A stretch of DNA of 64,000 nt, taken from Pseudonocardia sp. ICBG1293. GTDB taxonomy: Bacteria; Actinomycetota; Actinomycetes; Mycobacteriales; Pseudonocardiaceae. Positions within the stretch are counted from its first letter, which is position 1. The number at the start of each line of letters is the position of its first letter. Location: assembly GCF_020131355.1 (NCBI RefSeq), contig NZ_JAHLEL010000038.1, forward strand, positions 868,001 to 932,000, read 5' to 3'. Position numbers and translations under genes: made by a program. The notes beneath the pieces are model-generated. The model was not told the origin of the DNA, made no database searches, and saw nothing but the letters and a program-made list of their open reading frames with translations. Of the stretch, positions 36,751-45,377 are shown in pieces.

Positions 36751-37587
36751 ATGGTTTCGCTCGACGTCCGTCCGGTGTCCGGGGCGCTGGGGGCCGAGGT
36801 GCGTGGGCTCGCGCTCGCCGACGTGGACGACGAGGTGTTCGCGGACCTGCACCGGCTCCTGCTCGACCACCTCGTGCTGTTCCTGCCCGACAACGCCGGT
36901 CTCGGACCGGCCGACCACGAGGCGTTCGGCAGGCGGCTGGGACCGCTGGAGGTCCACCCGTTCCTGCCGAAGCTGGACGGGCACGACGAGATCGTCGTCC
37001 TCGACTCCGACCAGGGGGCGAAGGCCGACGTCTGGCACACCGACGTCACGTTCTCCCCGACCCCGCCGATCGCGTCGGTGCTGCAGATCGTGCAGGGCCC
37101 CGAGGTCGGTGGCGACACCATGTGGAGCAACCAGTACCTGGCCTACGAGGCGCTGTCCGCCCCGCTGCGGGAGCTGCTCGACGGGCTCACCGCGCTGCAC
37201 GTCTTCGAGCACCCGAACGGCTCCTACCGCAGCGAGGCCGAGCACCCCGTCGTCCGGGTGCACCCGGACACGGGGCGGCGCTCGCTGTACGTCAACCGGA
37301 TGTTCACCCGGCGCATCCCGCAGCTGACCCCGGGGGAGAGCACCGCGTTGCTGACCCACCTGTTCGACGTCGCGGAGAGCCCGCAGCGGGTCTGCCGCCA
37401 CCGCTGGACCGAGGGCGGGGTCGCGATCTGGGACAACCGGGCCACCCAGCACTACGCCGTGAACGACTACAGCGGCCGCCGGGTCGGCCGCCGGGTCACC
37501 GTGCTCGGCGACCACCCGCAGGGCGAGCCCGCGCGCTGGCCGCACCACCGGGCCGCCGGGATGAGCGCGACGGCCGTCAAGGACTGA
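36751..37587 (+). CDS. TauD/TfdA family 2-oxoglutarate-dependent dioxygenase
   Basis: A 278-residue Fe(II)/2-oxoglutarate oxygenase. The iron ligands are visible: His96 and Asp98 in WHTDVTFSPTPP and His234 in NRATQHYAVNDY; an Arg about 13 residues after the last His binds 2-oxoglutarate. The start LDVRPVSGALGAEVRGL is typical of the TauD family. ATG 36751 has GGAAAGG upstream. It begins the second, co-directional half of the cluster (dioxygenase, P450, aminotransferase, exporter). It probably hydroxylates or desaturates the terpenoid; taurine degradation is not supported because the flanking genes are biosynthetic. Confidence 0.88.
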   Translation: MVSLDVRPVSGALGAEVRGLALADVDDEVFADLHRLLLDHLVLFLPDNAGLGPADHEAFGRRLGPLEVHPFLPKLDGHDEIVVLDSDQGAKADVWHTDVTFSPTPPIASVLQIVQGPEVGGDTMWSNQYLAYEALSAPLRELLDGLTALHVFEHPNGSYRSEAEHPVVRVHPDTGRRSLYVNRMFTRRIPQLTPGESTALLTHLFDVAESPQRVCRHRWTEGGVAIWDNRATQHYAVNDYSGRRVGRRVTVLGDHPQGEPARWPHHRAAGMSATAVKD

Positions 37588-37637
37588 CCGGCACGGCCCG
37601 ACCGGCACCGACCGGCACCGCAGCAGGGGAGACCGAC

Positions 37638-38876
37638 ATGAGCGAAACCACCACGACCGGCGCCGGATCCGAGGAGTTCCTCGAGACCTACTGGCGTGAC
37701 CCGCACACCGCACTGGCCGGGGCCCGCCGGGACCACCCGGTCCGCGAGGTCACCTTCGAGACCGGCTCGACCTGGCTGGTCACCCGCTACGCCGACGTCC
37801 GGGCCGGGCTGGTCGACGAGCGCCTCGCCAAGGACTGGCGGGCCTCGCTCCCGCCCGCCGAGCGCGCCGCGGCGCCACCGGGGCTGCCCGCCCCGATGTC
37901 GCACATGCTGACCTCGCTCGACCCGCCGGAGCACACCCGGCTGCGCCGGCTGGTGACCCAGGCGTTCACCGCCCGGCGGATCGCGGCGCTGCGGCCGCGG
38001 GTCGAGAAGCTGGCCCACGACCTGCTCGACGCGCTGCCGGTCGACGAGCCGGTCGACCTGGTCGCCCGGTACGCGATCCCGTTGCCCATGGAGGTCATCT
38101 GCGAGCTCATCGGGGTGCCGGACCTGGACCGCGAGGACTTCGCGCACTGGTCGACGGTGCTCATCGACGAGTGCCCCGAGCCGGAGCTGATCCGGGCGTC
38201 GAACCAGATGGCCGACTACCTCGGCGGCCTGGTCGCCGCGCGCCGCCGCGACCCCGACGACGCGTTGCTCTCCGGGCTGATCGCGGCCTCGGAGGACGGT
38301 GAGCAGCTCTCCGACATCGAGATCGTCGCGATGGCGATGCTGCTGCTCATGGCCGGGCACGAGACGACGGCGGTGTTCGTGACGAACAGCGTCCGGGTGC
38401 TGCTGGGCGAGCCGGACGCGCTGGGCAGGCTCGCCTCGCCGGAGACCGCGCCCGCGCTGGTCGAGGAGCTGCTGCGGTGGGCGTCGCCGGCGCTCAACGC
38501 CTCGCTGCGCTTCGCCACCGAGGACATGGAGATCGGCGGGACGGCGATCCCGCGCGGCGCCTCGGTGACCCTGTCCACCGGGGCCGCCAACCGCGACCCG
38601 GACCGGTTCGAGGACCCGACGCGGCTCGACCCCGACCGCGACACCAGCGGGCACATCGCGTTCGGCCACGGCATCCACCGTTGCCTCGGCGCGGCGCTGG
38701 TCCGGCTGGAGGCCGACGTGGCGCTCACCGCGCTGTTCGGCCGGTTCCCGCAGCTGCGGGCCACCGCACCGGAGGACGAGCTGACCTTCCGGCGCAGCGT
38801 GCACGTCCACGCCCCGCGCACCTTCCCGGTGCTGCTGGGCCCCACCCCCGACCAGGAACAGGAGCCACGACCGTGA
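37638..38876 (+). CDS. Cytochrome P450
   Basis: A 412-residue soluble bacterial P450. The I-helix oxygen-binding motif is AGHETT, the K-helix ExxR is EELLR, and the heme-binding loop FGHGIHRCLGAALVRLE has Cys349 as the thiolate ligand. Length and lack of a membrane anchor fit actinobacterial class I P450s, which need separate ferredoxin partners; none is encoded nearby. ATG 37638 follows GGGGAGA. Its stop overlaps the aminotransferase start. Likely role: oxidation of the cyclised product, perhaps to an aldehyde or ketone that the aminotransferase then uses. Confidence 0.94.
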   Translation: MSETTTTGAGSEEFLETYWRDPHTALAGARRDHPVREVTFETGSTWLVTRYADVRAGLVDERLAKDWRASLPPAERAAAPPGLPAPMSHMLTSLDPPEHTRLRRLVTQAFTARRIAALRPRVEKLAHDLLDALPVDEPVDLVARYAIPLPMEVICELIGVPDLDREDFAHWSTVLIDECPEPELIRASNQMADYLGGLVAARRRDPDDALLSGLIAASEDGEQLSDIEIVAMAMLLLMAGHETTAVFVTNSVRVLLGEPDALGRLASPETAPALVEELLRWASPALNASLRFATEDMEIGGTAIPRGASVTLSTGAANRDPDRFEDPTRLDPDRDTSGHIAFGHGIHRCLGAALVRLEADVALTALFGRFPQLRATAPEDELTFRRSVHVHAPRTFPVLLGPTPDQEQEPRP

Positions 38877-39886
38877 CCCCCGTCGTGCACCAGCTGTCCT
38901 TCAACGAGAACCACTGGCCGGTCCTGCCCGGGGTGCGCGAGGCGCTGACCGGGTCGCTGGACACGATCGGCCACACCCTCGACGCGCTGTCCGAGGGCCT
39001 CACCGCCGAGCTCGCCCGGCGGCTCGGGGTGCCCGCGACCCGGGTCGTCGCGGGCGCGGGCTCGGGGGCGCTGCTCCAGCAGTTCCTCGCCGCGCACTGC
39101 ACCCCCGGCACGACGGTCGTGCACACCGCGCCGTCGTTCGCGATGTACCCGCTGCTGATCCGCAACACCGGCGCGACCGCCGTCGCCGTGCCGGACGGCC
39201 CCGGCGGCAGCGACCTCGCCGCGGTGGCGAAGGCGGTCACCGACGACACCCGCGTCGTGGTGCTCTGCAACCCGGACAACCCCACCGGCGAGGTGCTGGG
39301 CACCGCGGCGGTGCGGCAGCTGCTCGACGACCTGCCCCCGCACGTGCTGCTGCTCGGCGGCGAGGCCTACCGCGAGTTCGCCGACCCGGACGCGGTCGCC
39401 GACGTGCTCGGCCTGGCGGCCCACGACGACCGGGTCGCCGTGGTCCGCACCTTCTCCAAGTCGCACGGGCTGCTGGGCCTGCGGGTGGGCTACCTGGTCG
39501 CCGCGGAGCACGTCACCGCGCCGATCCGGCCCAGCACGCTGTTCTACCGGGTGCCGACGCCCGGTCAGGCGGCCGCGCTGGCCGCCATGGACGCCGAGGA
39601 CCGGATGCGCGAGCAGTGCCGTGCGGTGGCGGCCGAGCGCGACCGGGTCCGCGACGGGCTGCTGGCGCTCGGCTTCGACGTGCCGCCCAGCGGCGGCAAC
39701 TTCGTGTGGGTCCGCCTCGGCGGGCGCAGCCGGGCGTTCGTGGAGCACCTCGCCGCGGCCGGGATCGCCGTCCGCGACCAGGACGGGCTCGGGGTGCGGG
39801 TCAGCACCGGCCTCCCGCCGGCCAACGACGCGGTCCTCGCCGCGGCCGCCGGCTTCGACCCCGCTCCGGACGGGACCGCCCCGTGA
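38873..39886 (+). CDS. Class I/II aminotransferase (HisC-like)
   Basis: A 337-residue PLP-dependent aminotransferase of the histidinol-phosphate aminotransferase group. The PLP-phosphate loop GAGSGALLQQFL, NPDNPTGEVLG, and the Schiff-base lysine in RTFSKSHGLLGLRVGYLV are all present, plus PSGGNFVWVRL near the C-terminus. No other histidine genes are near; instead the start overlaps the P450 stop and the end overlaps the MFS gene (both GTGA). This suggests a dedicated role in the cluster, such as adding an amino group or supplying an amino acid precursor. Confidence 0.88.
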   Translation: MTPVVHQLSFNENHWPVLPGVREALTGSLDTIGHTLDALSEGLTAELARRLGVPATRVVAGAGSGALLQQFLAAHCTPGTTVVHTAPSFAMYPLLIRNTGATAVAVPDGPGGSDLAAVAKAVTDDTRVVVLCNPDNPTGEVLGTAAVRQLLDDLPPHVLLLGGEAYREFADPDAVADVLGLAAHDDRVAVVRTFSKSHGLLGLRVGYLVAAEHVTAPIRPSTLFYRVPTPGQAAALAAMDAEDRMREQCRAVAAERDRVRDGLLALGFDVPPSGGNFVWVRLGGRSRAFVEHLAAAGIAVRDQDGLGVRVSTGLPPANDAVLAAAAGFDPAPDGTAP

Positions 39887-41142
39887 CCGGCGGCCCGGCC
39901 ACCCGGCAGGAGACGACCGCACCGGCCTCCCGGACGTCGCGGCTGTTCATGCCGTTCTACCTGCTCGCGTTCGCCGGGCTGATGGCGACGACGGCCACCC
40001 CGGTGGCGGTGACGCTGGCCCTGCGCGCCCAGCAGCTCTACGGCGAGGAGAAGACCGCCGTCCTGGCCACCACCCTGGCGATCGGCACGGTGTTCGCCTC
40101 GGTCGCGCAGCCGCTGGGCGGCTGGCTCAGCGACCGCACCGTCTCCCGCTGGGGCCGTCGCCGTCCGTGGCTGGTGCTGGGTCTGCTGGGCGGGGTCGCG
40201 GGCCTGCTGGTGATCGCGCTGGTCCCGGAGCGCTGGGGGATGGTCCTCGGCTGGTCGATCGCGTCGCTGTTCCTCAACCTGGCGTTCTCGGCGCTGTTCG
40301 CGGTACTCGCCGACCAGGTCCCGCCGGATCGGCGCGGCCGGGTCTCCGGCTGGATCGGGGTCGCCCTGCAGGCCGGGCTGAGCGCAGGCACCTGGGGCGC
40401 GGTCTGGCTGGGGAACCAGCCCGTCGCGCTGTTCCTGGGCCCCGCCGCGTTCGCGGTGCTGACGACCGCGGCGCTGCTCGTCGTGCTGCCCGACCGGTCG
40501 GCCGTACCCGGGACACGCGCCGCGGTCGCGCGCGTCCCGTGGCGCGAGCGCGTCGCCCGGCTGGCGCACTACCGCGACTTCGGGTTCGTCTGGGCCGGCC
40601 GGTTCCTGCTGCTGACCGGCTACTACATCTTCTTCAACTTCCAGCTCTACACCCTGACCGACCACCTGGGCGTGACGATCGCGGTGGCGACCTCGGTGGT
40701 GGCGCTGAACAGCACGCTCAGTGCGGTGCTGAAGCTCGTGGTGTCACCGCTGGCCGGCTGGCTGTCCGACCGGCTCGGCAGGCGCCGGGTGCTGGTGGGC
40801 TGCTCGGCGGCGCTGTTCGCGGTGTCGATGCTGCTGATCGCGCTGGCGCAGGACGTCACGACGTTCGTGCTGGGCGCCTCGGTCGGGTTCGTGGCCTACG
40901 GCATCTTCCTGGCGGTCGACCTCGCGCTGGCGACCGAGGTGCTGCCGGAGGGCGACACCCACGGCGGGTTCGGGCTGGGGCTGTACAACGTCGCGGGGAC
41001 GGTCTCGCAGTCACTCGCACCGGTGGTCGCCGTCTCCGTGCTGGCCGCCTCCGGCAACAGCTACCCGCTGCTGTACACGGTCGCCGCGGGGCTGGTGGCG
41101 GCGGCCGTCGTGACGGTGATGTTCGTCCGGTCGGTGCGCTGA
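39883..41142 (+). CDS. MFS transporter
   Basis: A 419-residue major facilitator with about 12 helices. The motif between helices 2 and 3 is GGWLSDRTVSRWGRRRP, and GWLSDRLGRRRV repeats it in the second half, as expected for a 6+6 MFS protein. It resembles the glycoside-cation symporter or SLC45-like MFS subgroup as much as drug exporters. Coupled by a 4-bp overlap to the aminotransferase, it is probably the exporter or self-resistance pump of the cluster. It is the last gene of the operon. Confidence 0.88.
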   Translation: MTGGPATRQETTAPASRTSRLFMPFYLLAFAGLMATTATPVAVTLALRAQQLYGEEKTAVLATTLAIGTVFASVAQPLGGWLSDRTVSRWGRRRPWLVLGLLGGVAGLLVIALVPERWGMVLGWSIASLFLNLAFSALFAVLADQVPPDRRGRVSGWIGVALQAGLSAGTWGAVWLGNQPVALFLGPAAFAVLTTAALLVVLPDRSAVPGTRAAVARVPWRERVARLAHYRDFGFVWAGRFLLLTGYYIFFNFQLYTLTDHLGVTIAVATSVVALNSTLSAVLKLVVSPLAGWLSDRLGRRRVLVGCSAALFAVSMLLIALAQDVTTFVLGASVGFVAYGIFLAVDLALATEVLPEGDTHGGFGLGLYNVAGTVSQSLAPVVAVSVLAASGNSYPLLYTVAAGLVAAAVVTVMFVRSVR

Positions 41143-41212
41143 GCCGACCCCGCGCCATCCGGGCCGCGCGGCACCCGGGGCCGCCGCCGTCGTCCCGGTA
41201 GGGTCCGGCGCC

Positions 41213-41815
41213 ATGAGTGGGCCCACGCAGCACTACGACTGGGGCGGCATCTCCGGTACCGAACCGCCGGAGCCGACCCGGCCGGAACGCCTGCCGGTGC
41301 CCGCGCACCTGTCCTCGGACATCGGCCTGCTCGTGCTGCGGGTGGTCGTCGGGGCGTGCTTCGCCGCGGCCGGGGCGCGCACGCTGTTCGGCGTCGCGGG
41401 CGGGATCGGTCTCGACGCGAGTGCCGCCGCGCTCGCCGGGGCCGGGTTCGTCGCGTTCGCCGGTCCGCTGGCCTGGGTGCTCGCCGTCGGCCAGCTGGTG
41501 CTCGGGGTGCTGCTCGTGCTGGGTCTGCTCACGCCGTTCGCCGCGGCCGGGCTGCTCGCCGTGAAGATCAGTGCCGTGGTGGTGGCCCTGGTGCCGGTGC
41601 TCGACGTGCCGCTGTTCGCCTCCGACGGTGCGAACTCCCTGGAGCTGGACCTGCTGCTCGGCGCCGGGGCCGCGGCTTTGGTGTTCGCCGGGGCGGGCCG
41701 GATCGCGATCGACGCCGGACGCACCTACCAGCGCCGCCCGCTGCCGTGGGCGGTGCTGTCGCTGCTGGTCGGGGTCGCGGTGGCGTTGCTGGTCCTGTTC
41801 GTGCTGCGCCGGTGA
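41213..41815 (+). CDS. DoxX family membrane protein
   Basis: A 200-residue protein with a ~40-residue hydrophilic N-terminus and four to five hydrophobic helices in the DoxX arrangement (SDIGLLVLRVVVGACFAAAG at the start of helix 1; LVLGVLLVLGLLTPFAA). DoxX-like proteins are linked to redox and membrane integrity functions in actinobacteria. The ATG is only 8 nt after TAGGGT (41199-41204), so the transcript may be leaderless. The stop overlaps the downstream phosphotransferase-like gene. No specific role is proposed. Confidence 0.82.
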   Translation: MSGPTQHYDWGGISGTEPPEPTRPERLPVPAHLSSDIGLLVLRVVVGACFAAAGARTLFGVAGGIGLDASAAALAGAGFVAFAGPLAWVLAVGQLVLGVLLVLGLLTPFAAAGLLAVKISAVVVALVPVLDVPLFASDGANSLELDLLLGAGAAALVFAGAGRIAIDAGRTYQRRPLPWAVLSLLVGVAVALLVLFVLRR

Positions 41816-42756
41816 CCGCGCCCGGCGACCCGTGGCTGCGTCCGCTGTCCCGGCGCCGCCGTCGCGACCTCGCGGTGCGCGCGCGGACCCCGCTGGCCGG
41901 CGGGTACGCCTCCGGCGGGGCCGAGCGGATCGACCTCGACGACGGCACCGCGGTCGTCCTCAAGCGGGCCTCGGCAGCGGAGGTCGCGGCCCTGCGGGCG
42001 GTCGCCGTGGTCACCGGGCCGGTACGCGTGCCGCGCCTGCTGGTGCCCGGCGACGGCTGGGTGCTGCTCGACCACGAGCCCGGTGGTCCGCTCGCGCCCG
42101 GCGAGCCGGTGCCCGACGAGGTCTGGGTGACCCTGGCCCGCACGCACGCGCACTGGCGCCGGAACCGGCCCCGCGGCGTCCCCCTGGTCGACGACGCCTG
42201 GTGGGCGGGCCGGTGCGCGCAGGCGGCGGAGCGGTTGGGCGCGGCCGCGGAGCGGTACGACGCGACCGCCGATGCCGGCGCTGCCGGGGTGTGCCGTGCG
42301 GCCGCCCGCACCGTCGGCGGCTGGGCGGCCGACGACCGGGCCACGACCGCGCTGCGCGTGCTGCCGCGCACGGTGTGCCACGGTGACGCGCACCGCGGCA
42401 ACGTGCACCTCGGTCCCGGTGGGGCGGTGCTGCTGGACTGGGGCAACGCCCGGGTCGCGCCGGGGTCGCTCGACGTCGTCGTGCTCACGGCGCCGCCCGC
42501 CGACGGTCCCGCCGACGCGCCGTCGTCGCCGGTGCCCGGGCTCTACCGGGACACCCTGCACGCCGCGCTCGGCGCGCCCGACCCGCCGGCGATGGTCGCC
42601 GTGGAGACGGCGTGGGCCCGGGTGCAGGCACACGTGCAGTACCTGCCGTTCGCCGCCGACCACCAGGGCCCCGAGCGGGTCGACTCGATGGTCCGGGTCG
42701 CCGCCGGGGCCCTCGACGAGCTGCGCGACCTTCCGGCCGCGGTCCGCCGCGGCTGA
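41812..42756 (+). CDS. Aminoglycoside phosphotransferase family kinase-like protein
   Basis: A 314-residue APH/choline-kinase-fold protein. Catalytic loop CHGDAHRGNVHL (HGDxxxxN) and the DFG-equivalent VLLDWGNARV are intact; the N-lobe lysine is likely in TAVVLKRAS. Such proteins phosphorylate small hydroxylated molecules, and antibiotic resistance cannot be assumed. GTG 41812 overlaps the DoxX stop (GTGA), so the two genes form a small operon. It converges with the aldehyde dehydrogenase gene. Confidence 0.84.
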   Translation: MTAPGDPWLRPLSRRRRRDLAVRARTPLAGGYASGGAERIDLDDGTAVVLKRASAAEVAALRAVAVVTGPVRVPRLLVPGDGWVLLDHEPGGPLAPGEPVPDEVWVTLARTHAHWRRNRPRGVPLVDDAWWAGRCAQAAERLGAAAERYDATADAGAAGVCRAAARTVGGWAADDRATTALRVLPRTVCHGDAHRGNVHLGPGGAVLLDWGNARVAPGSLDVVVLTAPPADGPADAPSSPVPGLYRDTLHAALGAPDPPAMVAVETAWARVQAHVQYLPFAADHQGPERVDSMVRVAAGALDELRDLPAAVRRG

Positions 42757-42767
42757 CCCGGTACCCC

Positions 42768-42826
42768 CCGAGTGGCACACCACGGCCGCGACGACCGGCC
42801 GTCGACGACCCCGACGTGCCACTCGG
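42768..42826. terminator. Long inverted repeat between convergent genes
   Basis: CCGAGTGGCAC (42768-42778) pairs perfectly with GTGCCACTCGG (42816-42826); the 37-nt loop contains a second CGGCC/GGCCG stem. It lies between two convergent genes and is the likely terminator for both. Confidence 0.5.
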
Positions 42827-42839
42827 GACGGGGCGCGGC

Positions 42840-44222
42840 TCAGCCCCGGGGCTTCGCCGTGCGACGCAGCCGGGTGTTGACGAACTCGCCCATGCCCCAG
42901 CGGCCCAGCTCGCGGCCGAATCCGGAACGCTTGACCCCGCCGAAGGGCAGCCCGGGCAGCGTGGTGCCGTGCTCGTTGATGTAGGCCATGCCCACCTCGA
43001 GCCGGTCGGCGATGTCCTGCGCCCGCTCCAGGTCGCCGCTCCACACCGAACCGCTGAGCCCGTAGCTCACGTCGTTGGCCAGGGTGACGGCGTCGTCGAC
43101 CGAGTCGACCCCGTAGACCACGGCGACCGGCCCGAAGATCTCCTCGGAGTAGGCGTCCATGTCCTTCGTGACGCCGGTCAGCACGGCCGGGCGCATGAAC
43201 GCCCCGTCGCCGTCGACCGCCTCGCCACCGGTGTGCAGGGTGGCCCCCTGCTCCACGGCGCGGCGAACCTGCGCGACGACGCCGTCGCGCGCCGTGACCG
43301 AGGACAGCGGGCCGAGCCGGGTGGCGGAGTCGGTCGGGTCGCCGTGCTCGGTCGCCTCGAACGTCGAGACCAGCGCCGACACGAACTCCTCGACCCTGTC
43401 CGAGGGCACGATCATCCGCTTCGGGGAGTTGCAGGCCTGGCCGGCGTTCATCAGACGGGCCCGGCCGGCGACCTTCGCGGTGCGGGCGACGTCGGCGTCG
43501 TCGAGGACGATGAACGCGTCCGACCCGCCCAGCTCCAGCACGGCCTTCTTCAGGTTGCGTCCCGCGGTCTCGGCGACCGAGGCCCCGGCGCGCTCGCTGC
43601 CGGTCAGCGAGATGCCCTGGATCCGCGGGTCGGCGATCATGTCGGCGATCTGCTCGTTGGTCGCGAAGACGTTGACGTAGACGTCGGCCGGGACGCCCGC
43701 GGTGTGGAAGATCTCGGCCATCACCTCGGCCGAGGCCGCACAGATCGGGGCGTGCTTCAGGACGATCGTGTTGCCGACGACCAGGTTCGGCGCCACGAAC
43801 CGGGCCACCTGGTAGTAGGGGAAGTTCCACGGCATCACGCCGACGAGCGGGCCGATCGGCTCGGTCTGCACGACCGACTCCTGCGCGCCCTGCGGGTCGA
43901 GGGTCTCCCGGGTCAGCAGGTCCGGGCCGTGCTCGGCGTACCACCGGTAGATCGACGCGGCCAGCGCGACCTCGCCTGCGGCCTCCTTGAGGGGCTTGCC
44001 CATCTCGGTCGCGATCAGCGTGGCCAGCTCGTCGCTGCGGGCCTCGTAGGCCTCGGCCACCCGGACCAGGATCTGTGCCCGGTCGGCGGCGGGGGTCGCG
44101 CGCCAGCCGGGGTAGGCCCCGGTGACCCGGTCCAGGACGTCGGAGACCGCCGCGTCGTCGAGCTCGGGGAACGTCCTCTCGGTCCGGCCGGTGGCGGGGT
44201 TCGTCGTCACGTAGGCGCTCAT
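42840..44222 (-). CDS. Succinate-semialdehyde dehydrogenase-type aldehyde dehydrogenase
   Basis: A 460-residue NAD(P)-dependent aldehyde dehydrogenase closest in pattern to short succinate-semialdehyde dehydrogenases. The catalytic Cys is in NAGQACNSPKRMIV and the base Glu in VLELGGSDAFIVL; cofactor-binding GVMPWNFPYYQVARFVAPNL and LTGSERAG are intact. Length is at the lower end of the ALDH family but normal for this subgroup. It follows the aldo/keto reductase on the same strand with a hairpin (44241-44249 with 44262-44270) in the 88-bp gap. Succinate semialdehyde is a likely but unproven substrate. Confidence 0.88.
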   Translation of the reverse strand: MSAYVTTNPATGRTERTFPELDDAAVSDVLDRVTGAYPGWRATPAADRAQILVRVAEAYEARSDELATLIATEMGKPLKEAAGEVALAASIYRWYAEHGPDLLTRETLDPQGAQESVVQTEPIGPLVGVMPWNFPYYQVARFVAPNLVVGNTIVLKHAPICAASAEVMAEIFHTAGVPADVYVNVFATNEQIADMIADPRIQGISLTGSERAGASVAETAGRNLKKAVLELGGSDAFIVLDDADVARTAKVAGRARLMNAGQACNSPKRMIVPSDRVEEFVSALVSTFEATEHGDPTDSATRLGPLSSVTARDGVVAQVRRAVEQGATLHTGGEAVDGDGAFMRPAVLTGVTKDMDAYSEEIFGPVAVVYGVDSVDDAVTLANDVSYGLSGSVWSGDLERAQDIADRLEVGMAYINEHGTTLPGLPFGGVKRSGFGRELGRWGMGEFVNTRLRRTAKPRG

Positions 44223-44310
44223 GGGTTCCTTCCGGGTTGCGGTGGGCGCGGATCGTGTCGTGCGCCCACCGACGGGATGTCCGGTCCGGGGGGACCGGGA
44301 AACATCGGGA

Positions 44311-45306
44311 TCAGCGTCCGACGTTGCGCTGCAGGTGCGCCGGGTAGCGCTCGCCGGCCACCGCCGACGCCGGCGCGGCCGCCTCGATCTCGGCGAGCTC
44401 GTCGGCCGACAGCTCCAGCGAGGCGGCCTGCACGTTCTGCTCCAGGTAGCTCCGCCGCTTGGTCCCCGGGATCGGCACGACGTGCTCCCCGCGGCTCTGC
44501 ACCCACGCCAGTGCCAGCTGCCCGGCCGTCACCCCGCGCCGTTGTGCGAGGGAGCGCAGGGCCTCGACGATCGCGAGGTTCGCGGCCAGGTTCTCGTCGG
44601 AGAACCGCGGCAGCCCGCGGCGCATGTCGCCCTCGCCGAGCTGGCCGGTCGAGGTGATCGCGCCGGTCAGGAAACCGCGCCCGAGCGGGGAGAAGGGCAC
44701 GACGCCGACGCCCAGCTCGGCACACGTCGGCGCGACCGACTCCTCGATGCCGCGCGTCCACAGCGACCACTCCGACTGCACCGCGGCGGGCGGGTGCACC
44801 GCGTGCGCCCGCCGCACGGTGTCCGCGCCGCACTCGGAGAGGCCGTAGTGGCGGATCTTCCCCTCCTCGATCAGCCCGGCGAGCGCGCCGACGGTCTCCT
44901 CGATCGGGGTGTCCGGGTCGACGCGGTGCTGGTAGTAGAGGTCGATGTGGTCGACGCCCAGGCGGCGCAGCGACTCCTCGGCGCACCGCCGCACGTAGGC
45001 CGGGTCGCCCTGCGCCCCCTGGTTGCCCTGCGCGTCGCGCACGATGCCGAACTTCGTCGCCAGGACCACGCGGTCGCGGCGGTCGGCGATCGCGGCACCC
45101 ACGAGTTCCTCGTTGGCGCCGTCGCCGTAGACGTTCGCGGTGTCGAGCAGGGTGACGCCCAGGTCGAGGGCGCGGTGGACGGTCGCGATCGACTCGGCGC
45201 GGTCCCCGGAGCCGTAGCTCTGGCTCATGCCCATGCAGCCCAGACCCTGGGCGGAGACGGTGAGGTCGCCGAGACGACGGGTGCCGAGGCTCATTCCGGT
45301 AGCCAT
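44311..45306 (-). CDS. Aldo/keto reductase
   Basis: A 331-residue NADPH-dependent (beta/alpha)8 reductase. Catalytic tetrad parts visible: Asp and Tyr in [18 protein letters not shown], Lys in VVLATKFGI, and His in [30 protein letters not shown] and [15 protein letters not shown] are typical of the YhdN/Tas-like subgroup. The ATG at 45306 is 7 nt from TAGGTT on the minus strand, so the mRNA may be leaderless. It sits between ilvD (upstream) and the SSADH-like gene. The substrate carbonyl is unknown. Confidence 0.92.
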   Translation of the reverse strand: MATGMSLGTRRLGDLTVSAQGLGCMGMSQSYGSGDRAESIATVHRALDLGVTLLDTANVYGDGANEELVGAAIADRRDRVVLATKFGIVRDAQGNQGAQGDPAYVRRCAEESLRRLGVDHIDLYYQHRVDPDTPIEETVGALAGLIEEGKIRHYGLSECGADTVRRAHAVHPPAAVQSEWSLWTRGIEESVAPTCAELGVGVVPFSPLGRGFLTGAITSTGQLGEGDMRRGLPRFSDENLAANLAIVEALRSLAQRRGVTAGQLALAWVQSRGEHVVPIPGTKRRSYLEQNVQAASLELSADELAEIEAAAPASAVAGERYPAHLQRNVGR

Positions 45307-45327
45307 GCCAACCAACCTAGACGCGGG

Positions 45328-45361
45328 CGGCCCCGGTCCGCAGCGGAGCGGACCGGGGCCG
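45328..45361 (-). terminator. ilvD terminator hairpin
   Basis: A perfect 14-bp stem (45328-45341 with 45348-45361, 6-nt loop) lies 17 bp after the ilvD stop, in the 71-bp gap before the aldo/keto reductase. No T tract is present. Confidence 0.6.
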
Positions 45362-45377
45362 TCGTGCGTGCCGGGGG

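Noticed and set aside
38873-39886. Histidine biosynthesis gene hisC
   Set aside because: The protein is HisC-like, but no other his genes are nearby and it overlaps P450 and exporter genes, so a cluster-specific aminotransferase is more likely.
41812-42756. Aminoglycoside resistance gene
   Set aside because: Only the general APH fold is supported; the family covers many small-molecule kinases, and the gene is coupled to a DoxX protein with no resistance context.
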